The notes under the pieces were generated by a model, which ran no database searches, had not been told where the DNA came from, and saw only the letters and a program-made list of their open reading frames with translations. A stretch of 64,000 bases of DNA from Microbaculum marinisediminis (GTDB lineage Bacteria; Pseudomonadota; Alphaproteobacteria; Rhizobiales; Tepidamorphaceae). The stretch lies in NCBI RefSeq assembly GCF_025397915.1, contig NZ_JALIDZ010000006.1, forward strand, positions 248,001 through 312,000, written 5' to 3'. Positions within the stretch are counted from its first letter, which is position 1, and each line of letters opens with the position of its first letter. This document shows positions 37,076 to 45,912 of the stretch, piece by piece. The translations under genes were made by a program, and so were the position numbers.

Positions 37076-37456
37076 TTGGCCAAGAAGATACTGATCGTCG
37101 AAGACAACGAGCTCAACATGAAGCTCTTCAACGATCTGCTCGTCGCCAACGGCTACGAGACCATACAGACGCGCCATGGCACCGAGGCCATGAAGCTCGC
37201 CCGCGAGCATCGTCCCGACCTCATCCTGATGGACATTCAGCTCCCCGAGGTTTCGGGCCTCGACGTCACCCGCTGGATCAAGGAAGACGATGAACTGCAC
37301 ACCATACCGGTGATCGCGGTAACCGCTTTCGCGATGAAGGGCGACGAGGAACGCATCCGCAAGGGCGGCTGTGAGGCCTATATCTCCAAGCCGATCTCGG
37401 TCGCCAAGTTCATCGAGACCGTGAAGCACTATCTGGGCGACGGCGACGAGGCCGTC
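37076..37456 (+). CDS. divK: Single-domain response regulator DivK
   Basis: Essential polarity and cell-cycle regulator of 127 residues (start codon read as Met). It accepts phosphate from DivJ and loses it to PleC, and controls DivL-CckA-CtrA. The phospho-acceptor Asp53 (LILMDIQLP), acidic pair Glu9-Asp10, Thr83 and Lys105 (ISKPIS) are all present. [20 protein letters not shown] is nearly diagnostic for DivK. No ATG or GTG is in frame close to the conserved start; TTG at 37076 (with GGGGA upstream) must serve. The TGA stop shares its final A with the ATG of the pleD remnant. Confidence 0.95.
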
Positions 37457-37458
37457 TG

Positions 37459-37700
37459 ATGACCGCGCGTGTCCTCGTCGTCGATGACACCCCCGCGGCG
37501 TCGACCTTGCGTGCCGGTATGGCGGTGAGGAGTTCGTCGTGGGCGCGGGCCGCCACACGATCGATTTGACCGTGAGTATCGGCGTCGCGGCGCTGGAGCA
37601 TCCCGACGATACGCCCGAACGCCTCCTCAAGCGCGCGGATCACGCCCTCTATGCGGCCAAAAAGACGGCCGCAATCGCATTACGGCAAGATCGGCATAAG
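37459..37700 (+). pseudogene. pleD: pleD remnant (internally deleted and frameshifted)
   Basis: The expected partner of divK survives only as scraps. ATG at 37459 begins MTARVLVVDDTPA, the start of the PleD receiver domain. About 13 codons later the sequence switches frame to DLACRYGGEEFVV (about 37503-37541), the cyclase active-site region, so roughly 340 codons of the receiver and linker are gone. Directly after GGEEFVV comes HTIDLTVSIGVAALE, so about 25 further codons are lost. Near the end a run of five A (37660-37664) replaces six, shifting ALYAAK out of frame with DGRNR...TAA at 37698-37700. Translation from the ATG stops after 36 residues. A 73-residue reading frame from GTG at 37539 is just the tail of the ghost. 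Confidence 0.85.
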
Positions 37701-37793
37701 ACGCCTAATGAAAAATTTCGCGATCCGCCGGACGAAAACGCGGTTCGATCTTTACCTTAATAGCCTAATACGCCGCAATTATCGAAAATTAGA

Positions 37794-37821
37794 TTGATTC
37801 TTTCGGCTGGCGGGCTACCCT
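37794..37821 (+). promoter_or_regulatory. Promoter-like element before the structured interval
   Basis: TTGATT at 37794-37799, a 16-bp spacer and TACCCT at 37816-37821. If active, transcription would start near 37828, just before the first complementary segment. Confidence 0.3.
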
Positions 37822-37827
37822 CACGGC

Positions 37828-38005
37828 GAAGTTAGAACTGTCCGGCGGCAGGGGCGCAAACGGAGGCCACACGGACAGCGACCGAATACCCTACGGAATG
37901 CTCAGGTCCGCCGCATCTCCTGGGTCCGTGGGGTTAGGCCGGTCGGAGTGCGGTTAGAGTGGCCTCCTCGTATGACCCGCCTCCGGCCGGCCACCAATCT
38001 TTTTT
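37828..38005 (+). ncRNA. Candidate structured RNA or attenuator, unknown family
   Basis: Complementary segments suggest folded RNA. CTGTCCG (37838-37844) pairs with CGGACAG (37872-37878). GGAGGCCAC (37862-37870) is a perfect match to GTGGCCTCC (37959-37967). The same GTGGCC can instead pair with GGCCAC (37989-37994), followed by a T-run at 38000-38005. The last two pairings exclude each other, as in attenuators. I could not match it to 6S, SRP, RNase P, tmRNA or a known riboswitch by eye. The boundaries are guesses from the promoter-like element and the T-run. Confidence 0.35.
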
Positions 38006-38078
38006 AGAACGGGACGTGGTCTCGACGACGGCGAGGGCGCGCCAGATGGCGATGCCTTTGGATAGGCTGGGGTAGTCA

Positions 38079-38109
38079 GGCGGTGCCTTCGGGCGCCGCC
38101 TTTTTTTTT
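38079..38109 (+). terminator. Strong plus-strand terminator with UUCG loop
   Basis: Nine-bp stem GGCGGTGCC / GGCGCCGCC (one T-G pair) capped by TTCG and followed by nine T. The nearest intact plus-strand gene, divK, ended more than 600 bp earlier, so it implies a transcript arising in this interval or a long divK read-through. Confidence 0.82.
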
Positions 38110-38254
38110 GGCGGCATCCCTCGACTCGCCGTGATCCGGATCGGCTTGAGCCGGGTACTTGTCGGCGACGCGGACCGACTTGAAAGTTTCCGGGACTTCG
38201 GGCGCGGTCGTCGCGCCATACCGCGCCTGCAAAGACGGACAATGCTTCGGCTTA

Positions 38255-38287
38255 AACCAAAAGAGGCACCGCAAAAAGCGATGCCTC
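38255..38287 (-). terminator. Rho-independent terminator of rpmG
   Basis: On the minus strand: stem GAGGCATCGC / GCGGTGCCTC (one wobble pair), loop TTTTT, then TTTTGG. It starts 40 bp after the rpmG stop codon. Confidence 0.75.
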
Positions 38288-38326
38288 CCAGTAGTCCAGC
38301 GAGAAACGAAGTCGCGGAAACCGCGA

Positions 38327-38494
38327 TTATTTGATCTTCGCTTCCTTGAACTCGACGTGCTTGCGGACGACCGGGTCGTATTTCTTGACGGTCATCTTTT
38401 CCGTCATCGTCCGGGTGTTCTTCTTGGTCACGTAGAAATAGCCCGTGTCGGCGGTGCTCACGAGCCGGATCTTGACCGTTGTCGGCTTGGCCAT
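38327..38494 (-). CDS. rpmG: 50S ribosomal protein L33
   Basis: Ribosomal protein of 55 residues: [20 protein letters not shown] at the start and [19 protein letters not shown] at the end. The CxxC zinc pairs of some L33 forms are absent, as usual in Alphaproteobacteria (zinc-independent type). ATG at 38494 is the family start. It is the last gene of the minus-strand run beginning at topA and has its own terminator. Confidence 0.97.
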   Translation of the reverse strand: MAKPTTVKIRLVSTADTGYFYVTKKNTRTMTEKMTVKKYDPVVRKHVEFKEAKIK

Positions 38495-38579
38495 TGTTCT
38501 CAATCCTTGCGAAAGGTCGCCGCACCTCCGCGGCCGGCGTTCGATATCGGGCGGCAACCTACGCCGCGCGCGCGAAAAG

Positions 38580-39788
38580 TCAAGGAATAGGGCGTCCGGA
38601 TGCCGCTGGTGGCGCTAGCCACCAGCGCACGAACGCAAACGCCGCGTAGATGCCGAAGAAGGTGGCGATCACCATCGGCATGCCGTAGAGCGGCCAGAGG
38701 TCGAGGGCTATGCCGCCGACGCCCGGTCCGACAAGCATGCCGACCGCGTACAGCATGACGAACAGGCCGTTCGCAGCGGCCAGGTCGGCGCCCGAAAAGC
38801 GGGCCCCGAGCTGCGTCAGGCCGACGGTATAGAGGCCGGCGGCCATGCCGCCCCAGAAGAAGATGACGGTGAAGACGAGCCAGGGCGTGCCGACGGTCGC
38901 GGGGAGAAGCGCGGCGCCAATAAAGCCGAACGCGCCGCAAACGGCGAGAGCCAGCGTCTTGTTGGCACGGTCGGCGACGAGGCCGATGGGAATTTGCGAG
39001 AGCATGTTGCCGAGCCCCGCCATCGTAATCAGCAGCGCCGCGGTGGACTCGGTCAATCCGCCGCGGATGCCCCAAAGCGCCATGAAGGTGAACATCGTTG
39101 ATTCCCCGCTGCCGTAGACGAAAGCGGCAAGCGTGGCGGCGGGGGCGACGAAGAGCAGAGCCAGGAGTCGGTAGTTGGCGCGCCCCTCGACCCGCGGCAC
39201 GAGGGGGCCGGCGAAGGCGACGGGGACGGCGGCGAACAGGAACGCGGCGATCGCGATTCCCAGCGGCACGGTGCTGGCGCTGCCGAAGATCGCCAGTACC
39301 GCCGGGCCGAGGGCGAATCCCATCGAGAGCACCGTCGAGTATATGCCCATTACCAGTCCGCGCTTGTGGTCCGGCGCCGCCGCGTTGATCCAGAATTCGC
39401 TGATGACGAACAGGATCGTGATCGCGGCGGACAGGATGAAGCGGAGCGGGAACCAGAGCCAGAACGGCGCGGGAGCCAAGAGCAGCAGGCAGACGCAGCC
39501 GGCGAGGATCGCAAGGTAGATGAGGCGTGTCGTGCCGAACCTGCGCGCAAGGCCGGCGGTCAACGGCGAGACGATGAGGGCGGCGACGCCGGCGACCGCT
39601 GTGTTGAGGCCGATCCAGGTGTCGGATACGCCGCGCGCCTCCAGCATCAGCGACAAGAGCGGCAACGTCAGGCTGAGCGCGAAACCGACCACGGAAATGC
39701 AGACGATCGCCGCGGCCATGCTCCGCAAGCGGCCCTGCTGGCGGGATTCGGGCTTGTCCGCCGATCTCTCGACCGCGTTCTGAACCAC
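38580..39788 (-). CDS. MFS transporter
   Basis: Major-facilitator permease of 402 residues with 12 hydrophobic helices. Between helices 2 and 3 the loop reads [11 protein letters not shown], and the second half repeats it as [11 protein letters not shown]. The [13 protein letters not shown] periplasmic loop and the EFWINAAAP motif in helix 5 resemble the YcaD-like group, whose substrate is unknown. The start is GTG at 39788. It is conserved beside rpmG and rnr in Rhizobiales. Confidence 0.9.
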   Translation of the reverse strand: MVQNAVERSADKPESRQQGRLRSMAAAIVCISVVGFALSLTLPLLSLMLEARGVSDTWIGLNTAVAGVAALIVSPLTAGLARRFGTTRLIYLAILAGCVCLLLLAPAPFWLWFPLRFILSAAITILFVISEFWINAAAPDHKRGLVMGIYSTVLSMGFALGPAVLAIFGSASTVPLGIAIAAFLFAAVPVAFAGPLVPRVEGRANYRLLALLFVAPAATLAAFVYGSGESTMFTFMALWGIRGGLTESTAALLITMAGLGNMLSQIPIGLVADRANKTLALAVCGAFGFIGAALLPATVGTPWLVFTVIFFWGGMAAGLYTVGLTQLGARFSGADLAAANGLFVMLYAVGMLVGPGVGGIALDLWPLYGMPMVIATFFGIYAAFAFVRWWLAPPAASGRPIP

Positions 39789-39833
39789 CTGACGACCTCG
39801 TCCTGTTACGGGAAGGCCGTCAGTCCGCGGATT

Positions 39834-40571
39834 CTAGAGCAACTCGCGGTGGAATCGGCTTCCGACGGCGTAATAGTAGGGGACCGGATGCTTGGCCGCG
39901 AGCCCGTCGGGCGAGGCGAGGCGGGCGTGCAGCTCCTCCATCGCCACCTGGGTGATGTTGGGCAGATGCAGCGACTTGAGATCGGTCAGCGGGACCCACA
40001 CCATATCGCCCAGTTCGTCTGTCGGCCGCTGCTCGCGCGGCAGATCGAGCGTGATCGCCGAGACGTCGACGGCGAAGAACCGGTTGTCGAATCGGCGCGG
40101 GCGGCGCGGCGGCGTCGTCGCGCGCATGAAGTAGATGAGCGGCGTGGGGTCGGGCAGCAGGCCGTGGTCGACGAAGCCCTGCCAGTCCTTCGGCACGGGC
40201 TTGTTCGGCTTGCCCGGCTTGCCGATCAGGATGCCGGCTTCCTCGAACGCCTCGCGGATGCCGGCAAGCGCAATGGCGCGCGCGCGGCGCTGGCTCGGCC
40301 GTCCGCGCATGCGCACCTTCAGGCGGTTGATCAGCTCGGGGTCCGGTTCGATCGCCGCCGACATCGATGCGTCGTCGGGATCGACGCGTCCACCCGGGAA
40401 CACATAGGCGCCCGGATAGAAGACGTGGGCGTCGCTGCGCCGCCCCATCAGCACGTGCGGCTCTTTCCCGCGCGTGTCGACGATGACGAGCGAGGCGGAA
40501 TCGGCGGGCTTCATGTTGGGCCCCGAGAGGCGCTTCTTGGCCTCCTTGGCGAGACCAGGGGCTATCGTCAT
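39834..40571 (-). CDS. NUDIX hydrolase with a split Nudix box (NUDT19-like)
   Basis: Pyrophosphohydrolase of 245 residues. The Nudix box is interrupted: FPGGRVDPDD (58-67) supplies its glycine start, and REAFEEAGI (106-114) supplies the catalytic glutamates only after about 40 inserted residues. This layout is known from NUDT7/NUDT19-type CoA or nucleoside-diphosphate hydrolases. The start at 40571 overlaps the DUF983 stop (ATGA), indicating translational coupling. The substrate is not determined by sequence. Confidence 0.9.
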   Translation of the reverse strand: MTIAPGLAKEAKKRLSGPNMKPADSASLVIVDTRGKEPHVLMGRRSDAHVFYPGAYVFPGGRVDPDDASMSAAIEPDPELINRLKVRMRGRPSQRRARAIALAGIREAFEEAGILIGKPGKPNKPVPKDWQGFVDHGLLPDPTPLIYFMRATTPPRRPRRFDNRFFAVDVSAITLDLPREQRPTDELGDMVWVPLTDLKSLHLPNITQVAMEELHARLASPDGLAAKHPVPYYYAVGSRFHRELL

Positions 40572-41056
40572 GACTTGGCGGCAGGGGCCGGGGCTGGGGA
40601 TGACAATGTGTCTCGGCTCATGCCGTCCCAGTCCTCGCGTCCGCCCGACCGCGGATCGAAGCCGTGCATGTAGTTGGCCCACTGCAGGCCAACCAACGCG
40701 CCCTTGATCGGCGGCAACAGCATCATGCACAGAGCGACCGTGATCAGGGTCCAGACGGAGGCCTGCAGCCAGATCGCCGGTGCGAACATCCGCTCCACGG
40801 TCAGCACCAGCGGAACGACGATGTGTCCCACGATGACGATGGTGAAATAGGGCGGGGCGTCGTCGGCACGGTGATGATGCAGGGCCTCGCCGCAGGTCGG
40901 GCAGGCATCGTTGACTTTCAGGTAGGCACGAAAGATCGAACCGCCGCCGCAGGCCGGGCAGCGCATCCTGAGGCCGCGCAGCATCGCGTCGGCAACCGGC
41001 CGGGGCGGCAGCGCGCTACCGTCCTGGGTCCACGTGGTGGGGTGGGCTTCGCTCAT
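40568..41056 (-). CDS. DUF983 zinc-ribbon membrane protein
   Basis: Inner-membrane protein of 162 residues. Two CxxC pairs (Cys33/Cys36 in RCPACGGG and Cys52/Cys55 in CPTCGEAL) form a cytoplasmic zinc ribbon, followed by two membrane helices (about 72-90 and 97-120). Its function is unknown. It overlaps rnr upstream and the NUDIX gene downstream by 4 bp each, in the topA-rnr operon. Confidence 0.88.
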   Translation of the reverse strand: MSEAHPTTWTQDGSALPPRPVADAMLRGLRMRCPACGGGSIFRAYLKVNDACPTCGEALHHHRADDAPPYFTIVIVGHIVVPLVLTVERMFAPAIWLQASVWTLITVALCMMLLPPIKGALVGLQWANYMHGFDPRSGGREDWDGMSRDTLSSPAPAPAAKS

Positions 41057-43329
41057 CGTTTTCCCTGTTTCCTCGCTCTTGCACCGCCCCCCGAACGGGC
41101 ACGGCCGCCCGCCTTGCGGCCGGGTCTGATACTTACATACTTGCCTTCACTCACGATCTCAAACCGCAGCGCGCCGGCCAGCGGCACCGCCTCGACGAGC
41201 TTGACCTCGCAAGGATCGCCGAGTGTGAACGCCTCGCCGGTGCGCTCGCCGACCATTCGTCGGCCCGCTTCGTCGAAACGGAAATAGTCCGCGCCCAGCG
41301 TCGAGGCCGGTATAAAACCGTCCGCGCCGGTATCGTCGAGCCTCACGAACAGGCCCGATTTGGTGACGCCGGTGACCGTGCCGTGGAAGCGGGCGCCGAC
41401 CCGATCGGCCAGGAAATCCGCGATCAGCCGGTCGACGGTTTCACGCTCGGCCGCCATGGCGCGGCGTTCTGTCGCGGAAATATGGGCGGATATTTCGTCG
41501 AGATCCGCGATCGTCCGGTCGCTCAGGCCGTCCTTGCCGAGATCGAGCGCCCGGATCAATGCCCGATGCACGATCAGGTCCGCGTATCGCCGGATCGGCG
41601 AGGTGAAATGCGCGTAGCGCCGCAGATTGAGGCCGAAATGGCCGAAGTTCTCCGGCGTGTACTCGGCCTGCGCCTGACTGCGCAGCACCACTTCGTGGAC
41701 GAGCCGCTCGTTCTCGGTGCCTTCGACCTTCGCCAGGATGCCGTTGAAATGGTGCGGCAGCAGGACGCCCGCCTTGGGTAGCTTCAGGCCGATCGTCGCC
41801 AGGAAGTCGGCGAGGGCGGCGAGCTTCTCCGGCGACGGCGAGTCGTGCACGCGGTAGATCAGCGGCGTGTGCTTCTTTTCCAGCGTCTCGGCTGCGGCCA
41901 CGTTGGCGAGGATCATGAAGACCTCGATCAGCTTGTGGCTTTCCAGACGCTCGGGAACGAGCACGCGGGCGACATGACCGGTCTTGTCGAGGATCAGCTT
42001 GCGCTCGGGGATCTCGAGCTCCAGCGGCGCGCGCGCGTCCCGCGCCTTGGCGACGGCCCGATAGGCGTCCCACAGGGGCTTCAGAACGGTATCGAGAAGC
42101 GGACCGGTTTGTTCGTCCGTCTGGCCGTCGATCGCCGCCTGGGTCTGCCGGTAGTCGATATTGGCGGCGACGCGGACCATCGCCCGGAGGAAGCGATGCC
42201 GCCTGACCCGGCCATCGGGCGCGATCGCCATTTCGCAGGCGAGCACGGGCCGGTCCTGGTTTTCCTTCAGCGAGCACAGGTCGGCCGACAGCTGCTCGGG
42301 CAGCATCGGCACCACCCGGTCGGGAAAATAGACCGAGTTGCCGCGTTCGCGCGCCGACCGGTCGAGCGCGCCGTTGGGTCGCACGTACCAGGCGACATCG
42401 GCGATCGCGACGGTGACGACGAAGCCGCCCTTGTTGTCGGGATCGGCGTCGGGGGCCGCGTGCACCGCGTCGTCGTGGTCCTTGGCGTCGGCCGGATCGA
42501 TGGTAACGAGGGGAAGACTACGCAGGTCCTCGCGTCCGGCCATCGCCGCCGGTGTGGCGGCCTCGGCTTCGGCGATGACGTCGTCGGCGAAGGGCTGGGG
42601 AATGCCATGCGTCAGGAGGGCGATCTGGCTGACGGCCTTCTCGCTCTTCATGTCGCCGACGACCTCGCGCACCACCGCCCGTGGCGGCCCGAAGCGCGTG
42701 CTCTTGCGGATCTCCACGGCGACCAGGTCGTCCTTGCGGGCGTCGCCGGTATCCTCCGGGGCGACGGTCAGGTCGCGCCGCTCCTTCTTGTCGACCGAAT
42801 GGACGACGCCGCCGCCACCCGGGCGCGGCGTGAACACGCCGATCACCGTGCGCGGCCGCCGGTCGAGGATGCGAACGACCTTGCCCTCGTGGTGCGTGGC
42901 GCCGGTCTCGTCGACGACCTCGCGCACGCGCGCCATCACCCGGTCGCCGACGCCGGGCACCGGCATGCGTGACTTGCGGCTGCGGTCGGGCAGGATCAGG
43001 ACCGACGGCGCGGCGCCGTGCAGCGCCTCGTCCCAGTCGGTCGGGGCGGCGATCAGCTCGCCGTCCCGGTCGCGGCCGGTGATCTCCAGTTCCTCGACCG
43101 GCGCCATGTGGCCGGCCCGCTGGACGCGCTTGCGGCGGCCCTCGATCTGGCCGTCGTCTTCCATGTCCCTGAGCAGGCGCTTCAGGGCGATGCGATCGGC
43201 CGACTTGACGCCGAAGGCGCGCGCAATCTCACGCTTGCCAGCCCGTCCGGGATGGTCGCGCAGGAACTCGAGGATCGCCTCGCGGCTCGGCAGTCCTTGA
43301 TCGGACGCGCCGCCACGGCGTTTTGCCAT
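41053..43329 (-). CDS. rnr: Ribonuclease R
   Basis: Processive 3'-5' exoribonuclease of 758 residues that degrades structured RNA. It has an N-terminal winged helix (10-75), cold-shock/OB domains, an RNB catalytic domain with DPADAKDHDDAVHA (magnesium-binding aspartates, about residue 280-290), and an S1 domain (about 640-725). It ends in a basic tail (GRKAGGRARSGGGARARK). It begins 15 bp after topA and its stop overlaps the DUF983 start. Confidence 0.96.
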   Translation of the reverse strand: MAKRRGGASDQGLPSREAILEFLRDHPGRAGKREIARAFGVKSADRIALKRLLRDMEDDGQIEGRRKRVQRAGHMAPVEELEITGRDRDGELIAAPTDWDEALHGAAPSVLILPDRSRKSRMPVPGVGDRVMARVREVVDETGATHHEGKVVRILDRRPRTVIGVFTPRPGGGGVVHSVDKKERRDLTVAPEDTGDARKDDLVAVEIRKSTRFGPPRAVVREVVGDMKSEKAVSQIALLTHGIPQPFADDVIAEAEAATPAAMAGREDLRSLPLVTIDPADAKDHDDAVHAAPDADPDNKGGFVVTVAIADVAWYVRPNGALDRSARERGNSVYFPDRVVPMLPEQLSADLCSLKENQDRPVLACEMAIAPDGRVRRHRFLRAMVRVAANIDYRQTQAAIDGQTDEQTGPLLDTVLKPLWDAYRAVAKARDARAPLELEIPERKLILDKTGHVARVLVPERLESHKLIEVFMILANVAAAETLEKKHTPLIYRVHDSPSPEKLAALADFLATIGLKLPKAGVLLPHHFNGILAKVEGTENERLVHEVVLRSQAQAEYTPENFGHFGLNLRRYAHFTSPIRRYADLIVHRALIRALDLGKDGLSDRTIADLDEISAHISATERRAMAAERETVDRLIADFLADRVGARFHGTVTGVTKSGLFVRLDDTGADGFIPASTLGADYFRFDEAGRRMVGERTGEAFTLGDPCEVKLVEAVPLAGALRFEIVSEGKYVSIRPGRKAGGRARSGGGARARKQGKR

Positions 43330-43344
43330 CAGCTTTGTCCGCCC

Positions 43345-45912
43345 CTAGCTTTTCGGGGATGCCTTCTTCTTGGCCCGTTTGGGTTTCTTGCCGCCGCCCT
43401 TTTCAGCCTTGGCAGCGAGCAATTCGGCGGCAAGCTCCATCGTCACGCCTTCCGGGTCGGTGCCCTTGGGCAGCGTCGCGTTGATCTTGCCGTTGGTTAC
43501 ATATGGGCCGTAGCGGCCGGCTTTCACCTCTACCGCGCCGAAATCGGCGTTGTCGCCGAGCGCCTTGATCGTGGCCGCGGCGCCGCGTCGCCCGCCGCGC
43601 TGCTGCTTCTCGGCGATCAGCGTCACCGCCCGGTTGAGCCCGACGGTGAACACCTCGTCCGCCGATTCCAGATTGGCGTAGGTGCCGTCGTGCAGGACGA
43701 AGGGACCGTAGCGGCCGATGCCGGCGGTGATCGGCTTGCCCGATTCCGGATGAATGCCGACTTCGCGCGGCAGCGACAGGTAGGACAGCGCCCGCTCCAG
43801 ATCGACGGATGCCGCATCGACGCCCTTCGGCAGGCTGGCCCGCTTCGGCTTCTCGCCGTCGGGCGCCTCGCCGAGCTGAACGTAGGGACCGAACCGCCCG
43901 GTGCGGAGGGAAACCTCCTGATTCGTTTCCGGATCGACGCCGAGGACCCGCTGTCCGTTGACCAGCGCCTCGGCGCCATCGCCGTCGCCCGGCGTCGTGA
44001 GATCGCGGGTATAGCGGCAGTCGGGATAGTTCGAGCAGCCGATGAACGGGCCGTTCTTGCCGCGCTTGATCGACAGCCGGCCGCCCTCGCAGGACGGGCA
44101 GGCGCGTGCGTCGGAGCCGTCTTCCTTCGGCGGGAAGACATAGGGACCGAGAATGTCGTTGAGCGCCTCGAAGACCTCGGAGGTCTTCAGCTCGCTCGTC
44201 GCCTCGATCTCGGTGGCGAAATCGCGCCAGAATTCGCGCAACACGTCGCGCCAGCCGATCTCGCCGTTGGAGATGCGGTCGAGCTTCTCCTCCAGGCTCG
44301 CGGTGAAGTCGTACTCGACGTAGCGCTTGAAGAAGCCTTCGAGGAACGCCGTGACGATGCGGCCCTTCGGCTCGGGGATCAACCGGCGCTTGTCGAGGCG
44401 CACGTATTCGCGGTCGCCCAGGACTTTGAGCGTCGCCGCATAGGTCGACGGCCGCCCGATACCCAGCTCCTCGAGCCGCTTGATCAGCGTCGCCTCGGTG
44501 AAGCGCGGCGGCGGCTCGGTGAAATGCTGGGTCGCCGATATCTTCTCGAGGTCGAGGCTTTCGCCGTCCTTCATGGCCGGCAGGCGACGGTCTTCCTCGT
44601 TATCGGAGTCGTCGTCGGCGGTCTCCTGATAGAGCGTGAGGAAGCCGTCGAACCGCTGCACCGTGCCCACCGCGCGCAGGCCGTAGCGCTTTCCGTCCGG
44701 CGCGGTCGCCTCGATGTCGACGGTGGTGCGTTCCAGTTCCGCCGATTCCATCTGGCTGGCCAGGGTCCGCTTCCAGATCAGCTCGTAGAGGCGGGCCTGG
44801 TCCTCGTCGAGTGCGCGGCGCACGTCGGCCGGGCGTCGGTTCAGGTCGGTCGGCCGGATCGCCTCGTGGGCCTCCTGTGCGTTCTTCGCCTTGGTCTTGT
44901 AGATGCGCGGCGAGGCGGGCAGGTAGCGGTCGCCGTAATCCTGGGCGATGACGCCGCGCGCCGCGTTGATTGCCTCCGGCACGATCTCGACGCCGTCGGT
45001 ACGCATGTAGGTGATCAGGCCGACGGTCTCGCCGCCCAGGTTGATGCCCTCGTACAGCCGCTGGGCGGTGCGCATGGTGCGGTCGGCGGTGAAGCCGAGC
45101 TTGCGGGAGGCTTCCTGCTGCAGCGTCGAGGTCGTGAACGGCGCGTAGGGATGGCGCTTGACCGGCTTCTTCTCGACCGAGCGGACCGCGTAGCCTGACT
45201 GCTCCAGCGCCGCCTTCAGCGCTTCGGCTTCGGCGCCGGTCCCGATCGTCAGCCGCTCGATCTTCTTGCCGTCGGCGGTGACGAGCCGGGCGTCGAAGGC
45301 GTTGCCCTGCGAATTCAGGCCGGCGATGACGGTCCAGTATTCCCGCGGGACGAACGATTCGATCTCGGCTTCGCGGTCGCAGACGATCCGCAGCGCGACC
45401 GACTGAACGCGCCCGGCCGAGCGCGCGCCGGGAACCTTCCGCCACAGCACCGGCGACAGGGTGAAGCCGACGAGATAGTCGAGCGCGCGCCGGGCGAGAT
45501 AGGCCTCGACGAGCGGCCCGTCGATCTCCCTGGGATGGGCGATGGCATCGAGCACCGCCTGCTTGGTGACGGCGTTGAAAACCACCCGGTCGACGGGTTT
45601 GTCCTTCAAGACGCCCCTTCGGCGCAGGACCTCCAGCACGTGCCAGGAAATCGCCTCGCCCTCGCGATCCGGGTCGGTGGCGAGGATGACGCGATCGGCC
45701 GACTTCACGGCGCTTGCGATCTCGGAGACCTGCTTGGACTTCTTCGGATCGACCTCCCAGGTCATTTCGAAGTCCTGATCCGGCTGAACCGAGCCGTCTT
45801 TCGACGGCAGGTCGCGGATATGTCCGAAGGACGCCAGGACGTGGTAGTCGCCGCCGAGATACTTGTTGATCGTTTTTGCTTTCGCCGGGGACTCGACGAT
45901 GACAACCTGCAT
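43345..45912 (-). CDS. topA: DNA topoisomerase I
   Basis: Type IA topoisomerase of 855 residues that relaxes negative supercoils. The TOPRIM domain opens the protein (VVIVESPAKAKTINKYLG, with DPDREGEAI near residue 81), and the active tyrosine is in GLITYMRTDG (about 305). One C4 zinc ribbon is visible (CPSCEGG...GCSNYPDC). Several C-terminal TOPRIM-associated repeats (TGRFGPYVQLG, IGRYGPFVLHD, AGRYGPYVTNG) precede a lysine-rich tail. First gene of the topA-rnr-DUF983-NUDIX-MFS run. Confidence 0.97.
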   Translation of the reverse strand: MQVVIVESPAKAKTINKYLGGDYHVLASFGHIRDLPSKDGSVQPDQDFEMTWEVDPKKSKQVSEIASAVKSADRVILATDPDREGEAISWHVLEVLRRRGVLKDKPVDRVVFNAVTKQAVLDAIAHPREIDGPLVEAYLARRALDYLVGFTLSPVLWRKVPGARSAGRVQSVALRIVCDREAEIESFVPREYWTVIAGLNSQGNAFDARLVTADGKKIERLTIGTGAEAEALKAALEQSGYAVRSVEKKPVKRHPYAPFTTSTLQQEASRKLGFTADRTMRTAQRLYEGINLGGETVGLITYMRTDGVEIVPEAINAARGVIAQDYGDRYLPASPRIYKTKAKNAQEAHEAIRPTDLNRRPADVRRALDEDQARLYELIWKRTLASQMESAELERTTVDIEATAPDGKRYGLRAVGTVQRFDGFLTLYQETADDDSDNEEDRRLPAMKDGESLDLEKISATQHFTEPPPRFTEATLIKRLEELGIGRPSTYAATLKVLGDREYVRLDKRRLIPEPKGRIVTAFLEGFFKRYVEYDFTASLEEKLDRISNGEIGWRDVLREFWRDFATEIEATSELKTSEVFEALNDILGPYVFPPKEDGSDARACPSCEGGRLSIKRGKNGPFIGCSNYPDCRYTRDLTTPGDGDGAEALVNGQRVLGVDPETNQEVSLRTGRFGPYVQLGEAPDGEKPKRASLPKGVDAASVDLERALSYLSLPREVGIHPESGKPITAGIGRYGPFVLHDGTYANLESADEVFTVGLNRAVTLIAEKQQRGGRRGAAATIKALGDNADFGAVEVKAGRYGPYVTNGKINATLPKGTDPEGVTMELAAELLAAKAEKGGGKKPKRAKKKASPKS

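Larger units (their letters stand above)
37701..38326. other. Gene-free interval between the pleD remnant and rpmG
   Basis: 626 bp with no credible protein gene. It contains a promoter-like pair, several long complementary segments, a T-run and a strong plus-strand terminator, then the minus-strand rpmG terminator; these are entered separately. Some of it may be rearranged debris from the pleD deletion. Confidence 0.6.

Noticed and set aside
37741-37752. tRNA T-loop-like GGTTCGATC
   Set aside because: No acceptor stem, anticodon arm or CCA context can be drawn around it.
37539-37760. A stand-alone 73-residue gene starting at GTG
   Set aside because: Its content is only the C-terminal scrap of the PleD GGDEF domain, without the GGEEF active site, and it lies inside the decayed gene.
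43018-45198. Plus-strand frame of 726 codons opposite topA
   Set aside because: It fully overlaps topA, which has intact catalytic motifs; the shadow has no recognisable domain.
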